The notes below the pieces were generated by a model. The model was not told the origin of the DNA. It did no database searches and saw only the letters and a list, made by a program, of their open reading frames with translations. DNA of 64,000 bases from Persicaria tinctoria. Taxonomy: Eukaryota > Streptophyta > Magnoliopsida > Caryophyllales > Polygonaceae. Location of the stretch: NCBI GenBank assembly GCA_037127255.1, contig JBANSL010000005.1, positions 8,494,001 to 8,558,000 of the forward strand. Reading direction: 5' to 3'. How positions within the stretch are numbered: position 1 is the first letter of the stretch; each line of letters opens with the position of its first letter. Below are positions 1 through 11,090 of this stretch, piece by piece. The position numbers were made by a program, and so were the translations under genes.

Positions 1-3000
1 TTTCAGACTCGTTGGCTGAATGCTTGACGATTGTTTCTGATGAGGATTTTGTGTCCTTCATTTTATTCGGTCTTGGCCCGGACTATGGCCCTTTCAAGTC
101 TGCTCTGAGCATTCGGGTCGAGCCTATTTCCTCCAATGAACTATTTGGGCTTCTTCTTCGCGAAGAACAGCGACTTGAGGATGACAATAAAGATTTGTCT
201 CCGCTCTCTGCCAATGTTGCTGCTAAGGGTGGCTCATCCAGCCGCTCAAGTCATGCTCCTGCATCTAATCCTGATCGTCCAAAGGTTCAGTGCCAGATCT
301 GCTCCAAGCCATTTCATGATGCCCGCAATTGCTATCAGCGCCTCAACATGAGTGACTTTCCGCCGACTCGCCGTCCTGACAAGCAGTCATCGAAGAAACC
401 GTCATCCAATTCCAAACAGGCGCACACTGTCTCTGGCAACAGTCCATCCACTCTCATTGATCCGTGGGTTGTTGACTCCGGTGCAACAAACCATGTGGCG
501 GCTGATCTTGGCAACATGAGTATCCAATCCGAGTATACTGGTACTGATAACTTGGTTGTTGGAAATGGTCAGTCTCTCCCTATTTCTCATATAGGTCATT
601 CGATTCTAACTGCTGAGCATGTTTCCCATCCTCTGCCTCTCAAAAATATTCTTGTTGTTCCCAAAATTTCCAAAAATCTCATTAGTGTTTCTCAATTATG
701 CCAAGACAACAATGTTACACTTGAGTTTCATGCTAATGCTTGTTATGTTAAGAACTTGCAGGGTCGGATTATACTCAAGGGGGTCGTTGAGAACGGATTA
801 TATCGGCTTCCTTCCAGCCCATCCTCTTCTAGTCCTCGTGTCTTTGTGGGTGAACGTGCGTCTGCTACTTGTTGGCATCATCGCTTCGCTCATCCGAATG
901 AGTCGGTCTTGCGTCGTCTTTTATCTGATTACAATTTGCCTATTTCTACCAATAAGTTGTTATTACCTTGTAGTTCATGTCAATTAGGCAAAAGTCATCG
1001 CCTACATTTGCCTCGTTCTCATGTATCTGCTGAACAGCCTTTTGATTTAGTTTACTCGGATGTATGGGGCCCTGCTCCTATATCTTCTATGAATGGTAAT
1101 CGGTACTTTGTTTTGTTTATTGATGATTGCACTAAATTTATTTGGGCTTATTTTCTCACTCATAAATCTCAAGTGCTCTCAGCTTTCATACAATTCAAGA
1201 CGATGATTGAAACACAATTCTCCACCAAAATCAAAGCCTTTCAATCCGATTGGGGGGGTGAATATCGTAATGTATCTTCATTCTTACAATCTCATGGCAT
1301 TATACATCGTGTTTCATGTCCTTATACACCTGAGCAAAATGGTGCCTCTGAAAGGCGCAATCGAATAATTGTTGAGAAAGGTCTTGCACTCCTTGCACAC
1401 TCTAAATTGCCAGTAGACTTTTGGGAGCAGGCTTTTCATACAGCCATTTATCTCAGTAATAGGACAATCACTCCTACCCTTCAACACAAATCACCATATG
1501 CTTGTTTATATCATCGTCAACCGGATTATCACTTCCTTAAATCATTTGGTTGCTTGTGCTATCCATACATTCGTCCTTATAACAGCACTAAATTGGAGTT
1601 TCGCTCATTACCTTGCATTTTCATAGGCTATAGTGCAAAGCACAAGGGTTATTTGTGTTATCATGTTGCTTCTTCCCGCACTTATATTGCCCGGCATGTA
1701 ATTTTTGACGAGTCTAACTTTCCGTTTCCTGATCACAGCTCATCAATTAAGTCAGACTCCTCATCTTTTTCATCGCTGCCTATTCACACTCTTCAAGCAG
1801 CTGCAATGGTCGGACCTGCTGGTCCTTCCTCTCCGGCGCCGAGCACGCCTTCTCTTGAGCCTCCTAGTTCGCCTCTCCTTTCTGGTGGAGACACTTTGTC
1901 TCTGCCTTCCCCGTCAGTACACCCTTCTGCTACACAATCCAGCAGTCCTTCGTCTGTTTCTGTCGGCCTTTCGCCACCAGCTCATGGCCTCTCGCCACCA
2001 TCACATGGCCTCACGCCACCATCATCCTCTGATTCAGCTCTTACGCCATCAAATAATTCTGGGCTGGAGCAATCTCCGTCAGAAATCAGTTCCGCTGCCG
2101 ATCCATATCCGAACGCCCCGAGGTATTTTCGACCGGCTGCAAATTCAGAACATCCTATGGTAACGAGAGCTTCTACTCAATCTCTTAAACCTAAGCTATT
2201 TTCTGCCACTAAATATCCATTGCAATCTGATTTATCAGAACCTGAACCCAAAAATTTTCTACAAGCCAACAAAAATCCCAATTGGCAACATGCTATGCAA
2301 TTAGAATTTGATGCCTTGATGTTTAATAGGACTTGGGACTTAGTTCCTAGGCCTCGTTCTGCTAATGTTGTGGGTTGTAAGTGGGTCTACAGGATCAAAC
2401 GGAAACCAGATGGCTCGGTTGAGAGGTACAAAGCTCGTTTAGTGGCAAAGGGGTTTAATCAGGAAGAGGGTGTCGATTATTTTGACACTTTTAGTCCCGT
2501 CATCAAGCCCACCACTATTCGGGTTGTCTTGAGTATCGCAGTAACTCGGAACTGGCAACTCCGGCAGGTTGATGTCAACAATGCGTTCCTGAATGGCGAC
2601 TTGGCTGAGACGGTTTACATGGATCAACCGCAAGGATTTATTGTTTCCGATCGGTCGACATATGTTTGCAAGCTTAGAAAGGCTCTTTATGGACTCAAGC
2701 AAGCTCCAAGAGCTTGGTTTCACAAGCTGCAAGAGTCACTCCTTCAACATGGCTTTAAACCTTGCGTTTCAGACACATCCCTTTTTATTAAACGCCATGG
2801 CTCGGATGTTGTTTACGTGCTCATATATGTTGACGATCTCATCATTACCGGATCCAATTCATCCTTTATTGATGACTTTGTTAAGTATCTAAATTCGGTG
2901 TTCTCTTTGAAGGATTTAGGTGCTCTCAACTTCTTCTTGGGCATTGAGGTACATCGTTCTCCATCTTCTCTTTTGTTGTCTCAAAGGAAATATATTTTGG

Positions 3001-3770
3001 ACTTGCTTGACCGTAGCAACATGATGGGAGCCAAGCCTATAGCAACGCCTGCAGAACCTGGATCTAGATTACGTATCGGGGGCGATCCACTAGATGATCC
3101 ACATCTCTATAGGAGCATCGTTGGTGCGCTACAGTATGTGACTATTACTCGTCCTGAAATTGCCTACTCTGTCAATCGAGTTTGTCAATTTATGCATCGT
3201 CCATCTGACCACCATTGGGCTGCGGTAAAACGAATCTTACGTTATCTTAAGGGGACTATTGACGTTGGCTTGTCATTTCGTCCTTCACGTGATTCACGCT
3301 TGGTGTGCTACACTGATGCCGGTTGGGCTTCAGATCCTGATGATTGTCGGTCCCAACATGGCTTCTCCATTTATTTTGGAGGGAATTTAGTCAGTTGGTC
3401 GTCTCGAAAGCAAAAGGTTGTTGCTCGTTCTAGCACCGAGGCCGAATATCGAGCTATTGCCTTTGCTTCTGCTGAGTTAATTTGGCTCCGCCAATTGCTT
3501 CAGGAAATGTCGACCTCCTCTGTTGAGCCGCCTATCCTTTTGTGTGATAACCTCAGTGCTACGTTTCTCACTGCCAATCCCGTCTTCCATCAACGCTCAA
3601 AGCACATAAAGATTGACTATCATTTTGTGCGCGAACAGGTTCAATCTAGAGAGTTAGTGGTTCGTCATGTCAAGTCCGTTGATCAAATAGCTGACATCTT
3701 TACCAAAGCCGTCGGTTCCTCTCGTTTCAAGAATTTACGGTTCAAGCTGCTCGTTCGAGATCGACCGTGA
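1..3770 (+). CDS. Ty1/copia gag-pol polyprotein (5' end outside window)
   Basis: One uninterrupted frame of about 1,255 codons, open to the left edge. The apparent first Met at base 12 is a TTG inside the frame, so gag begins outside the window. Domains in order: the C-terminal part of gag with a CX2CX4HX4C zinc knuckle (CQICSKPFHDARNC); an aspartic protease with DSGAT; the GAG-pre-integrase HH-CC zinc region (WHHRFAHP, then CSSCQLGKSH); an integrase core with its first D in YSDVWG, second D in FQSDWGGEY and E in NGASERRNR; reverse transcriptase with YVDDLI; and RNase H with TDAGWASD and SSTEAEYRA. The order protease, integrase, RT, RNase H is diagnostic of copia. No stop or frameshift is present. 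With the adjoining 3' LTR this suggests a young and possibly autonomous copy, although the 5' LTR and primer site cannot be seen. Confidence 0.97.
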   Translation, partial: SDSLAECLTIVSDEDFVSFILFGLGPDYGPFKSALSIRVEPISSNELFGLLLREEQRLEDDNKDLSPLSANVAAKGGSSSRSSHAPASNPDRPKVQCQICSKPFHDARNCYQRLNMSDFPPTRRPDKQSSKKPSSNSKQAHTVSGNSPSTLIDPWVVDSGATNHVAADLGNMSIQSEYTGTDNLVVGNGQSLPISHIGHSILTAEHVSHPLPLKNILVVPKISKNLISVSQLCQDNNVTLEFHANACYVKNLQGRIILKGVVENGLYRLPSSPSSSSPRVFVGERASATCWHHRFAHPNESVLRRLLSDYNLPISTNKLLLPCSSCQLGKSHRLHLPRSHVSAEQPFDLVYSDVWGPAPISSMNGNRYFVLFIDDCTKFIWAYFLTHKSQVLSAFIQFKTMIETQFSTKIKAFQSDWGGEYRNVSSFLQSHGIIHRVSCPYTPEQNGASERRNRIIVEKGLALLAHSKLPVDFWEQAFHTAIYLSNRTITPTLQHKSPYACLYHRQPDYHFLKSFGCLCYPYIRPYNSTKLEFRSLPCIFIGYSAKHKGYLCYHVASSRTYIARHVIFDESNFPFPDHSSSIKSDSSSFSSLPIHTLQAAAMVGPAGPSSPAPSTPSLEPPSSPLLSGGDTLSLPSPSVHPSATQSSSPSSVSVGLSPPAHGLSPPSHGLTPPSSSDSALTPSNNSGLEQSPSEISSAADPYPNAPRYFRPAANSEHPMVTRASTQSLKPKLFSATKYPLQSDLSEPEPKNFLQANKNPNWQHAMQLEFDALMFNRTWDLVPRPRSANVVGCKWVYRIKRKPDGSVERYKARLVAKGFNQEEGVDYFDTFSPVIKPTTIRVVLSIAVTRNWQLRQVDVNNAFLNGDLAETVYMDQPQGFIVSDRSTYVCKLRKALYGLKQAPRAWFHKLQESLLQHGFKPCVSDTSLFIKRHGSDVVYVLIYVDDLIITGSNSSFIDDFVKYLNSVFSLKDLGALNFFLGIEVHRSPSSLLLSQRKYILDLLDRSNMMGAKPIATPAEPGSRLRIGGDPLDDPHLYRSIVGALQYVTITRPEIAYSVNRVCQFMHRPSDHHWAAVKRILRYLKGTIDVGLSFRPSRDSRLVCYTDAGWASDPDDCRSQHGFSIYFGGNLVSWSSRKQKVVARSSTEAEYRAIAFASAELIWLRQLLQEMSTSSVEPPILLCDNLSATFLTANPVFHQRSKHIKIDYHFVREQVQSRELVVRHVKSVDQIADIFTKAVGSSRFKNLRFKLLVRDRP

Positions 3771-3783
3771 GCTTGCAGGAGGG

Positions 3784-4002
3784 TGTTAAGATATTATTGT
3801 TTTGATCACACTTGAGATTATCTTGTTTTAGGATAATTATTTGATCTTATCTTTGGTAAATATTCCCGTGTAAAGTCAAGGTTGTTATCCTTGATCATAG
3901 CTTTTAGTTTCCTTGTTTATAGTTAACAGTTTTGTGTATCTGTAATCCCTCTGTATAAATTCAGTTGAAATGAAATGAGAAAAGCAACCTTTTCCACAAA
4001 CA
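3784..4002 (+). repeat. 3' LTR of the copia element
   Basis: Just after the polyprotein stop lies a purine-rich tract (GCAGGAGGG) typical of a polypurine tract. It runs straight into TGTTAAGATATT, a copia-style LTR start. The LTR appears to end in CA near 4002, giving about 219 bp. The start is clear. The end is inferred, because the matching 5' LTR and the left target-site duplication are outside the window. Confidence 0.7.
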
Positions 4003-4572
4003 TTACTTCTTTATACTATCGAGTTGAACTATTTCATTATAAAACTCTAATTAGTAATGAAGAATTTTTCGTATTAGTGAACTCTTTTATTTGTTATCGC
4101 TATTTTGTAGTGTTGAAGATGATATGTGTTGTATGAGTTCATGTTATTCATTGTCTTTTATTACCGGTGTGCCCCTACCCTCTTCGGATTCTGGCTCCGC
4201 CATTGGCCTGAACAATTGATTAGGAACAACTGATGTCGGAGGATAGGTAGTTAAGGAGTTTGTTGAGGTGTACAGTGGAAGAGCTAACCAAAGAGAATTG
4301 GTATTATCGTTTGGGATGTTCACGCCTTGTACATGGGGTGTGTTTTTGGGGCCTCAGACTATTTTGGGACAAGTGTTTTTTCAACATTTTTTTTAAATTA
4401 TGTATTATCTATCTATAAATTTACCTCTTTAGGTAATATGTAAAATTGCAAATCATGATGTGTTATTATGGACCTCTGCCGAGTCAGAACGACGTCGTCT
4501 ACAAGTCTTCAACCACAACCATCTAAACAACTAAACCTCTTTAGTTTTGACCGTTCCAAACATATTTATAGT
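4003..4572. other. Intergenic, no gene seen
   Basis: AT-rich unique-looking sequence between the copia 3' LTR and the hAT MITE. I see no convincing coding frame, RNA gene or element terminus. Confidence 0.5.
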
Positions 4573-4876
4573 TATGCCTGTCCACGGGTCATTGACCTGG
4601 TAGGTCCGGAACAGACAGGTCAAGGGTCATGGCGAGTCACGGGTTCGGGTTAGGGTTGAGGGTTTTGTGAAAATTACTGTTGACAAATTTTTTTTTTTTT
4701 TGAAATGGCTGATTTTGGGTAAATTTTTAAAGAAATCGATTTTTTTAAAAAAAAAACGGGTCGACCCATGACTCGTTGGGTTACCTGATCCACCGACCTG
4801 CCTATCCCACGGATTCGGGTTCGGATCCTGATTTTTTGACCCATGATCCGCCGGATCCAACTCGTGAACATGCCTA
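4573..4876. mobile_element. hAT-type MITE, 304 bp
   Basis: The ends are imperfect inverted repeats: TATGCCTGTCCACG on the left, and TAGGCATGTTCACG when the right end is read on the other strand. They are flanked by a perfect 8-bp duplication, TTTATAGT (4565-4572 and 4877-4884). An 8-bp TSD with TA-starting TIRs is the hAT signature. Subterminal GGGTC/GACCC words recur, and the interior has poly-T and poly-A runs. There is no transposase, so it is non-autonomous. Confidence 0.8.
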
Positions 4877-4925
4877 TTTATAGTGAGTAGTGGCGGGAAT
4901 GGAAATCGCTCATCGAGTCATTGTT

Positions 4926-5090
4926 CGTTCGAACCCGAAGTCAGTTATAAGTTACGGAGTATAACTTAAGATAAACTGATTTATGGAATAGGGCTGCCTG
5001 TAACGGTTGGATTAGGCTATAGTATCGGATAAGTAATGTTGGGCCTATGAATGGGCTTGTGTCGGCCCAATGTACTATTTACACCTCCAC
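4926..5090 (+). repeat. Diverged copy of the UGT gene's 3' flank
   Basis: This stretch resembles 49637-49797, just downstream of the UGT gene, in the same orientation. Shared blocks include TCAGTTATA, GGATAAGTAATGTTGGGCC and CGGCCCAAT followed by ACTATTTACACCT. By eye identity is roughly 75-80 percent with small indels. No UGT coding sequence is visible next to this copy. It could be the remnant of a duplicated gene or a dispersed repeat that landed at both places. Confidence 0.6.
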
Positions 5091-5309
5091 TACTTATCGA
5101 AATATTGAAGTGCTGCTCAATTTATATTTTATAGTAGCGTTAAAGAAGCACCTAATAATGCAACCAAAGTTGAACATTTATTTATCAAAAAAAAGTTCAA
5201 CATTCATATTTTTTTTCTTTCCAAAAATCATATACTACGGTGTATAAAGATTCATGCTTTAAATATTTGAACAATTAGTTAGACTTATAATCACAAAGAG
5301 ACATGCACA

Positions 5310-7634
5310 GAAAAACCCCAATTCTAGAGAGAAGGGCTCCTCCTTCTCTCTAGAATTTGTCTAACCCAAGCCTCAATCAGCCTTTGTTCATCCTCTTTAG
5401 CCAAATTCTAGCTCTAAGCCCCTGTTTGGTATCCATATCCTAATATCAGATATCAGATATCGATATCAGGGATATGAGTATCAAATCTGATATCCGATAT
5501 CTCATATCTCCGTTTAGTATGAGATGATATCAAAGTAAATAGGGCTCAAGAGTTCACAAGTTCAGCACAAGTAAATCTGAAATTTCACTCATAGATCCAA
5601 ACGTTCAACACAAGTTAATCTGATATCTGAACAGAAGAATCGATAATCACCGACGATAAAACAGGGGCTTAAAAATCTGATATCTGAACAGAAGGCTCAC
5701 AAGTAAAAATGAAATTTCACTCATACATCCAATAGTTCTACAATTCAACCCTCAACCTCTGTCAGATTTGCTCAAAAGTTCAGCACTTCAACCCTACCCC
5801 CAAATTTGTCCACATTAAAATCTAAAAGAAAAAAACTACAAAATCTGAAACAATGGAAACCACACATACAAACCTTGCACTTGCAGTAGCAATCTCAATC
5901 AGATTCGCTCAAAATTTGAAAGTGCAGCAGTGGAAGGGGAGGCGGAGAGGGGGAGAGGCGAACTGGAGAGGTGGAGCCGTGGAGGTGGTCGAGGTCAAGA
6001 GGGGGACAACAGAGGCGGTGAACTGGAGATGTGGTGAGGGCGTTGAGGCGAGCGAAGAAGATGGGCGAAGAAGACGACCGGAAAAAAAAGACCCAATTTG
6101 ATATCCCAAGTTTTTGGGGTATATGAGATAGGAGAGATTTACAAAGAAAGGGGTATATGGAGATATCAAGTTGATATCGATATACCCGTATACCAAACAG
6201 GGATATGGATATCAGCGATATCCATACCCATATCCCATATCAGGATATCAATACCAAACAGGGGCTAAAGCTTCCACAAATTGATCCTTTGTTGCTGCAA
6301 TTGAGCGTCAGTCCTTGTTGTGGGTGGCTTAGGTTCCTACCCTCCCCAAGTTTTTGGGTTTTCGATCAGCCTAGTGCGTCTCCTTCCTTCGACGTATGCG
6401 TGCTCGGCTGCTGCATCGGTTGGGGGTCGTCCTGCTCTCGCCTAACCCCAATTCCGATCACAAAAGCCATCATCTCCTCCCTTGAACCCCTGCCTCCTCC
6501 CCAGAATCCTTTCCCTGTTCTGGGCTTTATCGGCTTTCATTCGCTGATTTTCGTCCTGTTATGTGCCATCGTTGCCTCCACCCTTCGTCCCTCTCCCAGC
6601 CCACCCATGTGGCTTGTTGGTTTTCACCTTGGTTCGGTGGTTCTCGGCCCTCTTCCGCCGGAGAGCTTTGTTCTCCGGTCTTGATGTCGGTCTCTTCTAT
6701 CTCTCTCGCAGCCCCCTTCCCTTTTCGCAACCCCCTAAAACTGATTTATTGGCTCTATTTTCATGGGGCTTTTGTAGATTCATGGTCTCCGATCTCATTT
6801 CAGTCTTCATTCTCAACAAATTCGTGCAACTTCCCCTTTGATTTTCGGATCTAGGGTTCATTTTCCCTTGAAATCGCTATTGTGTTTTGGGTCAGTTCAT
6901 TGGGCCCGTTGGTAACCCGTCGACTGGGCCCGTATCCTTTCTTTGGGCTCAAGGCTTTGCCTTGGGCCCAAAGTGGCCCGATAAAAAAAAAACAGAAAAA
7001 CAAAAAAGTTATATATACATATTTATACTTTTTATATGTATGTATATGTATACGCCCTTTGGGTTTTATCAAGAACCCGGGGGTTCTTGATATTGTCCCG
7101 AAAGGGTTTTGAGTATAACCACCCGAAATGGTTTGAGAAAATTCCGCAAGGGCTTGTCGATACTTTTGTAGGTGAAGCTGGATGGCGTTTTGTTCGAGCA
7201 GTTTGCGGCTCTGCTTCCGATGTTTCTAGGAGATCTTCTGCTTGGTTGGGGGGCGCGGAGTCTGTAGTCGGGTCTGGCTAGGGTCGAGGTGGTGCGCTCA
7301 AGGAGACTCCGTATTCGGGATAGAGTTTCCTTGGAGTTCGTCTACACTACCCACAGGAGTTAGTGTCCTATTGTACTACTGGCCCGCGGTGCTACTGTTC
7401 GGTGGTGTTTGACTGCGTTCTTCGGTGGCTTCCTCAACTTTTTAGGTGTGTGGTCTTCTTGGAACGTTTGTTGTTGTAGAGTTTATTTCTGTTTGGTTCA
7501 TTACACCTGTTATTTGTATTTCTGTTTTTAGGTTGCTCTGTTAGACGGTTCGCCGTCTGCCGACTTCGGTCGGCCTCTCGATGAGTCAAACCTGTCTGAC
7601 CTTCGAATTTTTACCTAATCAAAAAAAAAAAAAA
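5310..7634 (+). mobile_element. Non-autonomous non-LTR retroposon with poly(A) tail
   Basis: A perfect 17-bp duplication, ACAAAGAGACATGCACA, flanks the segment (5293-5309 and 7635-7651). The right end is a 15-A run directly before the second copy. Variable-length TSD plus a 3' poly(A) tail marks insertion by target-primed reverse transcription. After removal of the nested MITE (5418-6265) about 1.5 kb remains. It starts with a pyrimidine- and CT-rich leader and ends with a GC-rich 3' region. I find no endonuclease or RT motif, so it is either an internally deleted LINE derivative or a retroposed transcript. The longest internal frames show no recognisable family. Confidence 0.8.
5418..6265. 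mobile_element. PIF/Harbinger (Tourist-like) MITE nested in the retroposon
   Basis: The termini are near-perfect inverted repeats: GCCCCTGTTTGGTATCCATATCC on the left mirrors a right end of CCAAACAGGGGC. They are flanked by TAA (5415-5417 and 6266-6268), the Tourist/Harbinger target. The subterminal regions are crowded with GATATC-type palindromic words. A GA-rich block sits at about 5925-6080. A second internal CCAAACAGGG near 6193 and an ACAGGGGC near 5662 hint at internal duplication or self-nesting. The 848 bp hold no transposase. Confidence 0.85.
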
Positions 7635-7746
7635 ACAAAGAGACATGCACATGCTAATGAGATTGGTGATCATAGCCAGAGTGTGCCATGTGTTAGTTGG
7701 CTAAGGACCATGCTACGTTTGGACTTTGGAGCGAGGAATTAAAGAA

Positions 7747-7843
7747 AATTATTCCGGAATGGCTCACCGGAAAGGACTTGTGGGTAGTACCCATAGGTCC
7801 TCGGTTCGAACCCCGGAATGGCCTCTCTTTATTTACCTATTCA
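7747..7843 (+). mobile_element. Short tRNA-derived SINE, 97 bp
   Basis: A perfect 13-bp duplication, AGGAATTAAAGAA, flanks the insert (7734-7746 and 7844-7856). Inside are a box A-like TGGCTCACCGG at 7760-7770 and a box B-like GGTTCGAACCCC at 7803-7814, about 32 bases apart, as in a tRNA-related RNA polymerase III promoter. The arms do not fold into a proper tRNA (the T stem is mismatched and no anticodon arm fits), so this is a SINE head and not a tRNA gene. The tail is short and T-rich. It is shorter than common plant SINEs, so it may be truncated. Confidence 0.65.
7803..7814 (+). promoter_or_regulatory. Pol III box B-like motif of the SINE
   Basis: GGTTCGAACCCC matches the tRNA T-loop (box B) consensus. 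It pairs with the box A-like motif at 7760-7770 inside the short SINE. Confidence 0.6.
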
Positions 7844-8869
7844 AGGAATTAAAGAATTTTTTTGCAAAACAAGCATTTTTTTTTTAAGACAAATTGGTGA
7901 ATTGTCAACCTTTTTGGACAAATTAGCAAAATGTTCATTATATATACTTATTCTCGCTTGTACGGACATTCGTTTCTATTTGTCGAAAATCCGAACTCTC
8001 TCTTCGTTCGAACTCTCTCTTTTTTCGCTCTTCATCCTTCGGCGGTTGTTCGTCTGGTTTATTCGGTTTTGTTCGCCCTGCTTCCTTCAAACTGTGCTAA
8101 AGTAGGGAGTTTTCGGTTGATTGTTGTTCATTGATGTGCTATCTGCTTCAATGTCGTCTTCTAGCAGTTCTTCAGGTATCGATTTCGCTTGTTTTTACTA
8201 AATGTATCGTGATAGGGTTTTGGATTAAGTTGATTTATGTTGATTTCATTGATTTCTTCTTTTAATTTTGAACATCTATGGTAAAATTGATGCTTGATAT
8301 GCATAAATATGTGCGATTTTGAGTGTTGTAGGTAGTTTATGTAATTTTCATGTTTAAATGCGTTGATTTTAACTGTTTGTTTGCTTCAATTTTTGTGATG
8401 TGGCACTTTGTATGTGCTTTTTTAGCGTTATTCGTGTAGGTCAATCTGTTTGCCATGCTTGTATTGTTTGTGTTGTTCATAGTACAGTTATATGCTGTTA
8501 TGCTCATGTGTAGGGGGGGGGGGGCTGACACTGTCTGTTTTTATATATGGTTGTGTTAATTTATGGTAGTTTCAACAATGTGTGTACTTGGATTGGGTAT
8601 TTTGTGTTGTCTTTGTGATGTTTATGTTCTTTTACTATGTGTTGGTGACATTTTACTGTTATTGTTTATGGTTTGCTTTATCATGGATTCTGTTATTGTA
8701 TATTTATATTATTCTTTATTTTGTTTTTAGTGGTGATTCATCCACCTCTCATAGTGGTTCTGATGTAAGTTATTTTGGTTTTCCATTTGGAATTCTTTTG
8801 TTGATGAGCAAGTTTTGATTTTTCCTACTCTGATGTTGTTTTTTTGGATACTTGTCTGTGATTGATCAG

Positions 8870-11090
8870 GGCTTGGAATATTGCATTCCTGTTTCTGAGC
8901 GATTTCATTCTAGATCCAACATATATTCACATCTTTCTGTTTGCGATATGATTAAGGAGCATTTGTCTCCTTCTCATTACAATATTCTGCAAAAAAGTTG
9001 TGTTGGATGGGCGCTGACACAGGGCACCAAAATGGCTACGAATTTTCAGCTTATGCGTCAAATGGTGCTGCGTCAAGTACAAACGCAAAAGGAGAATGAG
9101 TTGTGGTTTAGAGTTGGTGGATATCTTGCACGCTTTTCAATTGTTGAGTTCCATGTTATTACCGACCTTCCTTGTGAAGACCGTGTTTGTAATATCTCAA
9201 AGAAGGTGTCGATATCTGAATTTTTTGGGCAGAAGAAAATGACTCATGAAGAGTTAGTTGCCCGTTTCAAATATGAGAGAAAGAACTCTAAGAAGAAGTT
9301 GATTATGACAAAGTTGTTGCTCATTGTGAGGTTAATTGTTTATAGGAGGTCAGAGGTTGTTAGTGCAGAATTCTTATCTCTTGCGTGCAACGAGAAGGGG
9401 TTTGAACTATATCCTTGGGGTAGAGAGTCATACACCCGTTTATTGAAGTCATTGAAGAGTTCTTCTGTTGCAGATCGGAATGAGGTTAGGAGTTCATATC
9501 AAATGTATGGGTATTGCCTTGCATTCCATGTATTGTGTTTTAGTGTTTACATCTCTTATGTCAGCATTTTTTGTCTGTTTCAGCTCAACTTTATTGTTTA
9601 TGTGAGCACTTTTTTACTATTGTTTTATAGTGTTATAACGAGTTTTCTTTTGTAACAGGCTTGGATATTAGAAGCTTTCCCATCTCTCTCTACTAAGTTT
9701 GACTGTAATTTTATGATGCCTGATAGAGATCCATACTCATTGCACTGGGCATGTGATTATAGCCATGTGTATGTTGAGGCTGAGAAGTTCTTTCATGGTG
9801 ATTTGGTAATAATTTTATATTTTTCATCTTTATGAACATTTTTATTTGATGCATCTTTGGGTTTTTTTTTTAATATTCTGATAAATGCATTATGTCCAGA
9901 CTCCGTTGTTCCCTATCTATGGGGAGTTTGCACGCACAGAAGGGATGAGGTTTGCTAATGAAAAAGTTGATCCAGTAGTTGATGCATTAGTTGATGAAGT
10001 AGTTTTTGGAGCTGTTGATGATACACTGTATGACAGTCGTCGTCTTCGTAAAAGGTCATATGAACATAGGTTTTCAAAGATGGATGTACAAGTTGGTGGT
10101 GAAGAAGCTAATGTCTTGCAAAAACATGATGAAGGAGAGATCTCGAAGAAGAAGACACTTGTGAAGAGAGGCAAGGCTGCTGGAAAGAAACAAGATGGGA
10201 AGACTTTTGATTATGCTTTTGAAGTTTGCCCTGAGGGGGAGAAAGATGGTGTTGTAGATATCTCAAAGAAGAGGAAATCCGTAACTGGATTAATTGGTGG
10301 TAAAAAGAAACATAAGGTTGCGTCATGTGATACACCCGAGGGGCTGGTGTATCTGAGGAGGGGTCGTTCTGCAAGCCGTGTTACAAGTGAAGTTAAGAAG
10401 CATAGACAGAAGGCTTCCGCAGTGAGGAAAGTTGGTACAATTGTTGCTAAAACTGATGATGACGGGGAGGGGGATGAGGTGGTTGGTGTGCTTAATAAGA
10501 AGGATCATGCAGGGAAAAATGATGTTGGAGATGATGCTGCCACAGGGAAGGATGCGATTGGGGATGTTTCTTCTAAGAAGGCGAAGAGAGTTACTGCTGA
10601 CACAGATCTGCATGAGGTGGATGTGGATGTTTCACCTTCAAAGAGAGGTCGGTTGGGTAATGATTCATGTGATGAATCAGATGATGATGTCCCGCTGAGT
10701 TTTATCTTTCATCGGAGGTTTAAGATGAAGAAAGATGGTAAATGGAGTGGGCAGCCGTTGTATGACAGTACTGCTGACAGGTCTTCAGTTCTTCTTTTAG
10801 TTTCTGTTCTTGATCATCAGAGTGCTCATGGAGTGGAGAAAGAAGATATTGATGTTCCAGGCTTAAAATCTGGTGGCGAAGGCAGTGATGGTGATGACAA
10901 GGTTGATGATTATAATGGTGATAACCATTCTTCTGGCTCTGATGAGTTGCCTGCTCCTTTTACTGCTGGGCTTTCTGTTCTGGCGGAGGTAGCAGAGAAT
11001 GATGGGCAGGAAGAGGGTGATGTAGCGACACCTTGTGTTCAGAAGTCACCTTTAGGGAGTGATGAAGCACAAGATTGTTTTGATGGGTAG
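8870..11090 (+). CDS. DUF1985-type transposon-associated protein, three exons seen (probable pseudogene)
   Basis: Exons 8870-9529, 9659-9805 and 9900-11090 join in phase at GT-AG introns and give about 665 residues. The first part matches the DUF1985 pattern of plant Mutator-type elements that carry Ulp1-like genes: an ILQKSCVGWAL-type segment, WFRVGGYLARFSIVEFHVIT, then YGYCLAFH spliced to AWILEAFPSL. The long last exon is low-complexity, lysine/aspartate-rich and probably disordered, with basic clusters that could be nuclear signals. A possible upstream exon (8731-8764) and an ATG near 8153 exist, but their phases differ by one base, so the true start is unresolved. The stop at 11088-11090 is a TAG replacing a CAG inside a tandem repeat; the frame then stays open to 11231. 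The function of DUF1985 is unknown. Confidence 0.7.

Noticed and set aside
5853..6101. GA-rich 82-codon frame in the MITE
   Set aside because: Low-complexity translation within a non-autonomous element.
7757..7825. A tRNA gene suggested by TGGCTCACCGG and GGTTCGAACC
   Set aside because: The T stem is mismatched, no anticodon arm fits, and a 13-bp TSD encloses the segment; it is a SINE.
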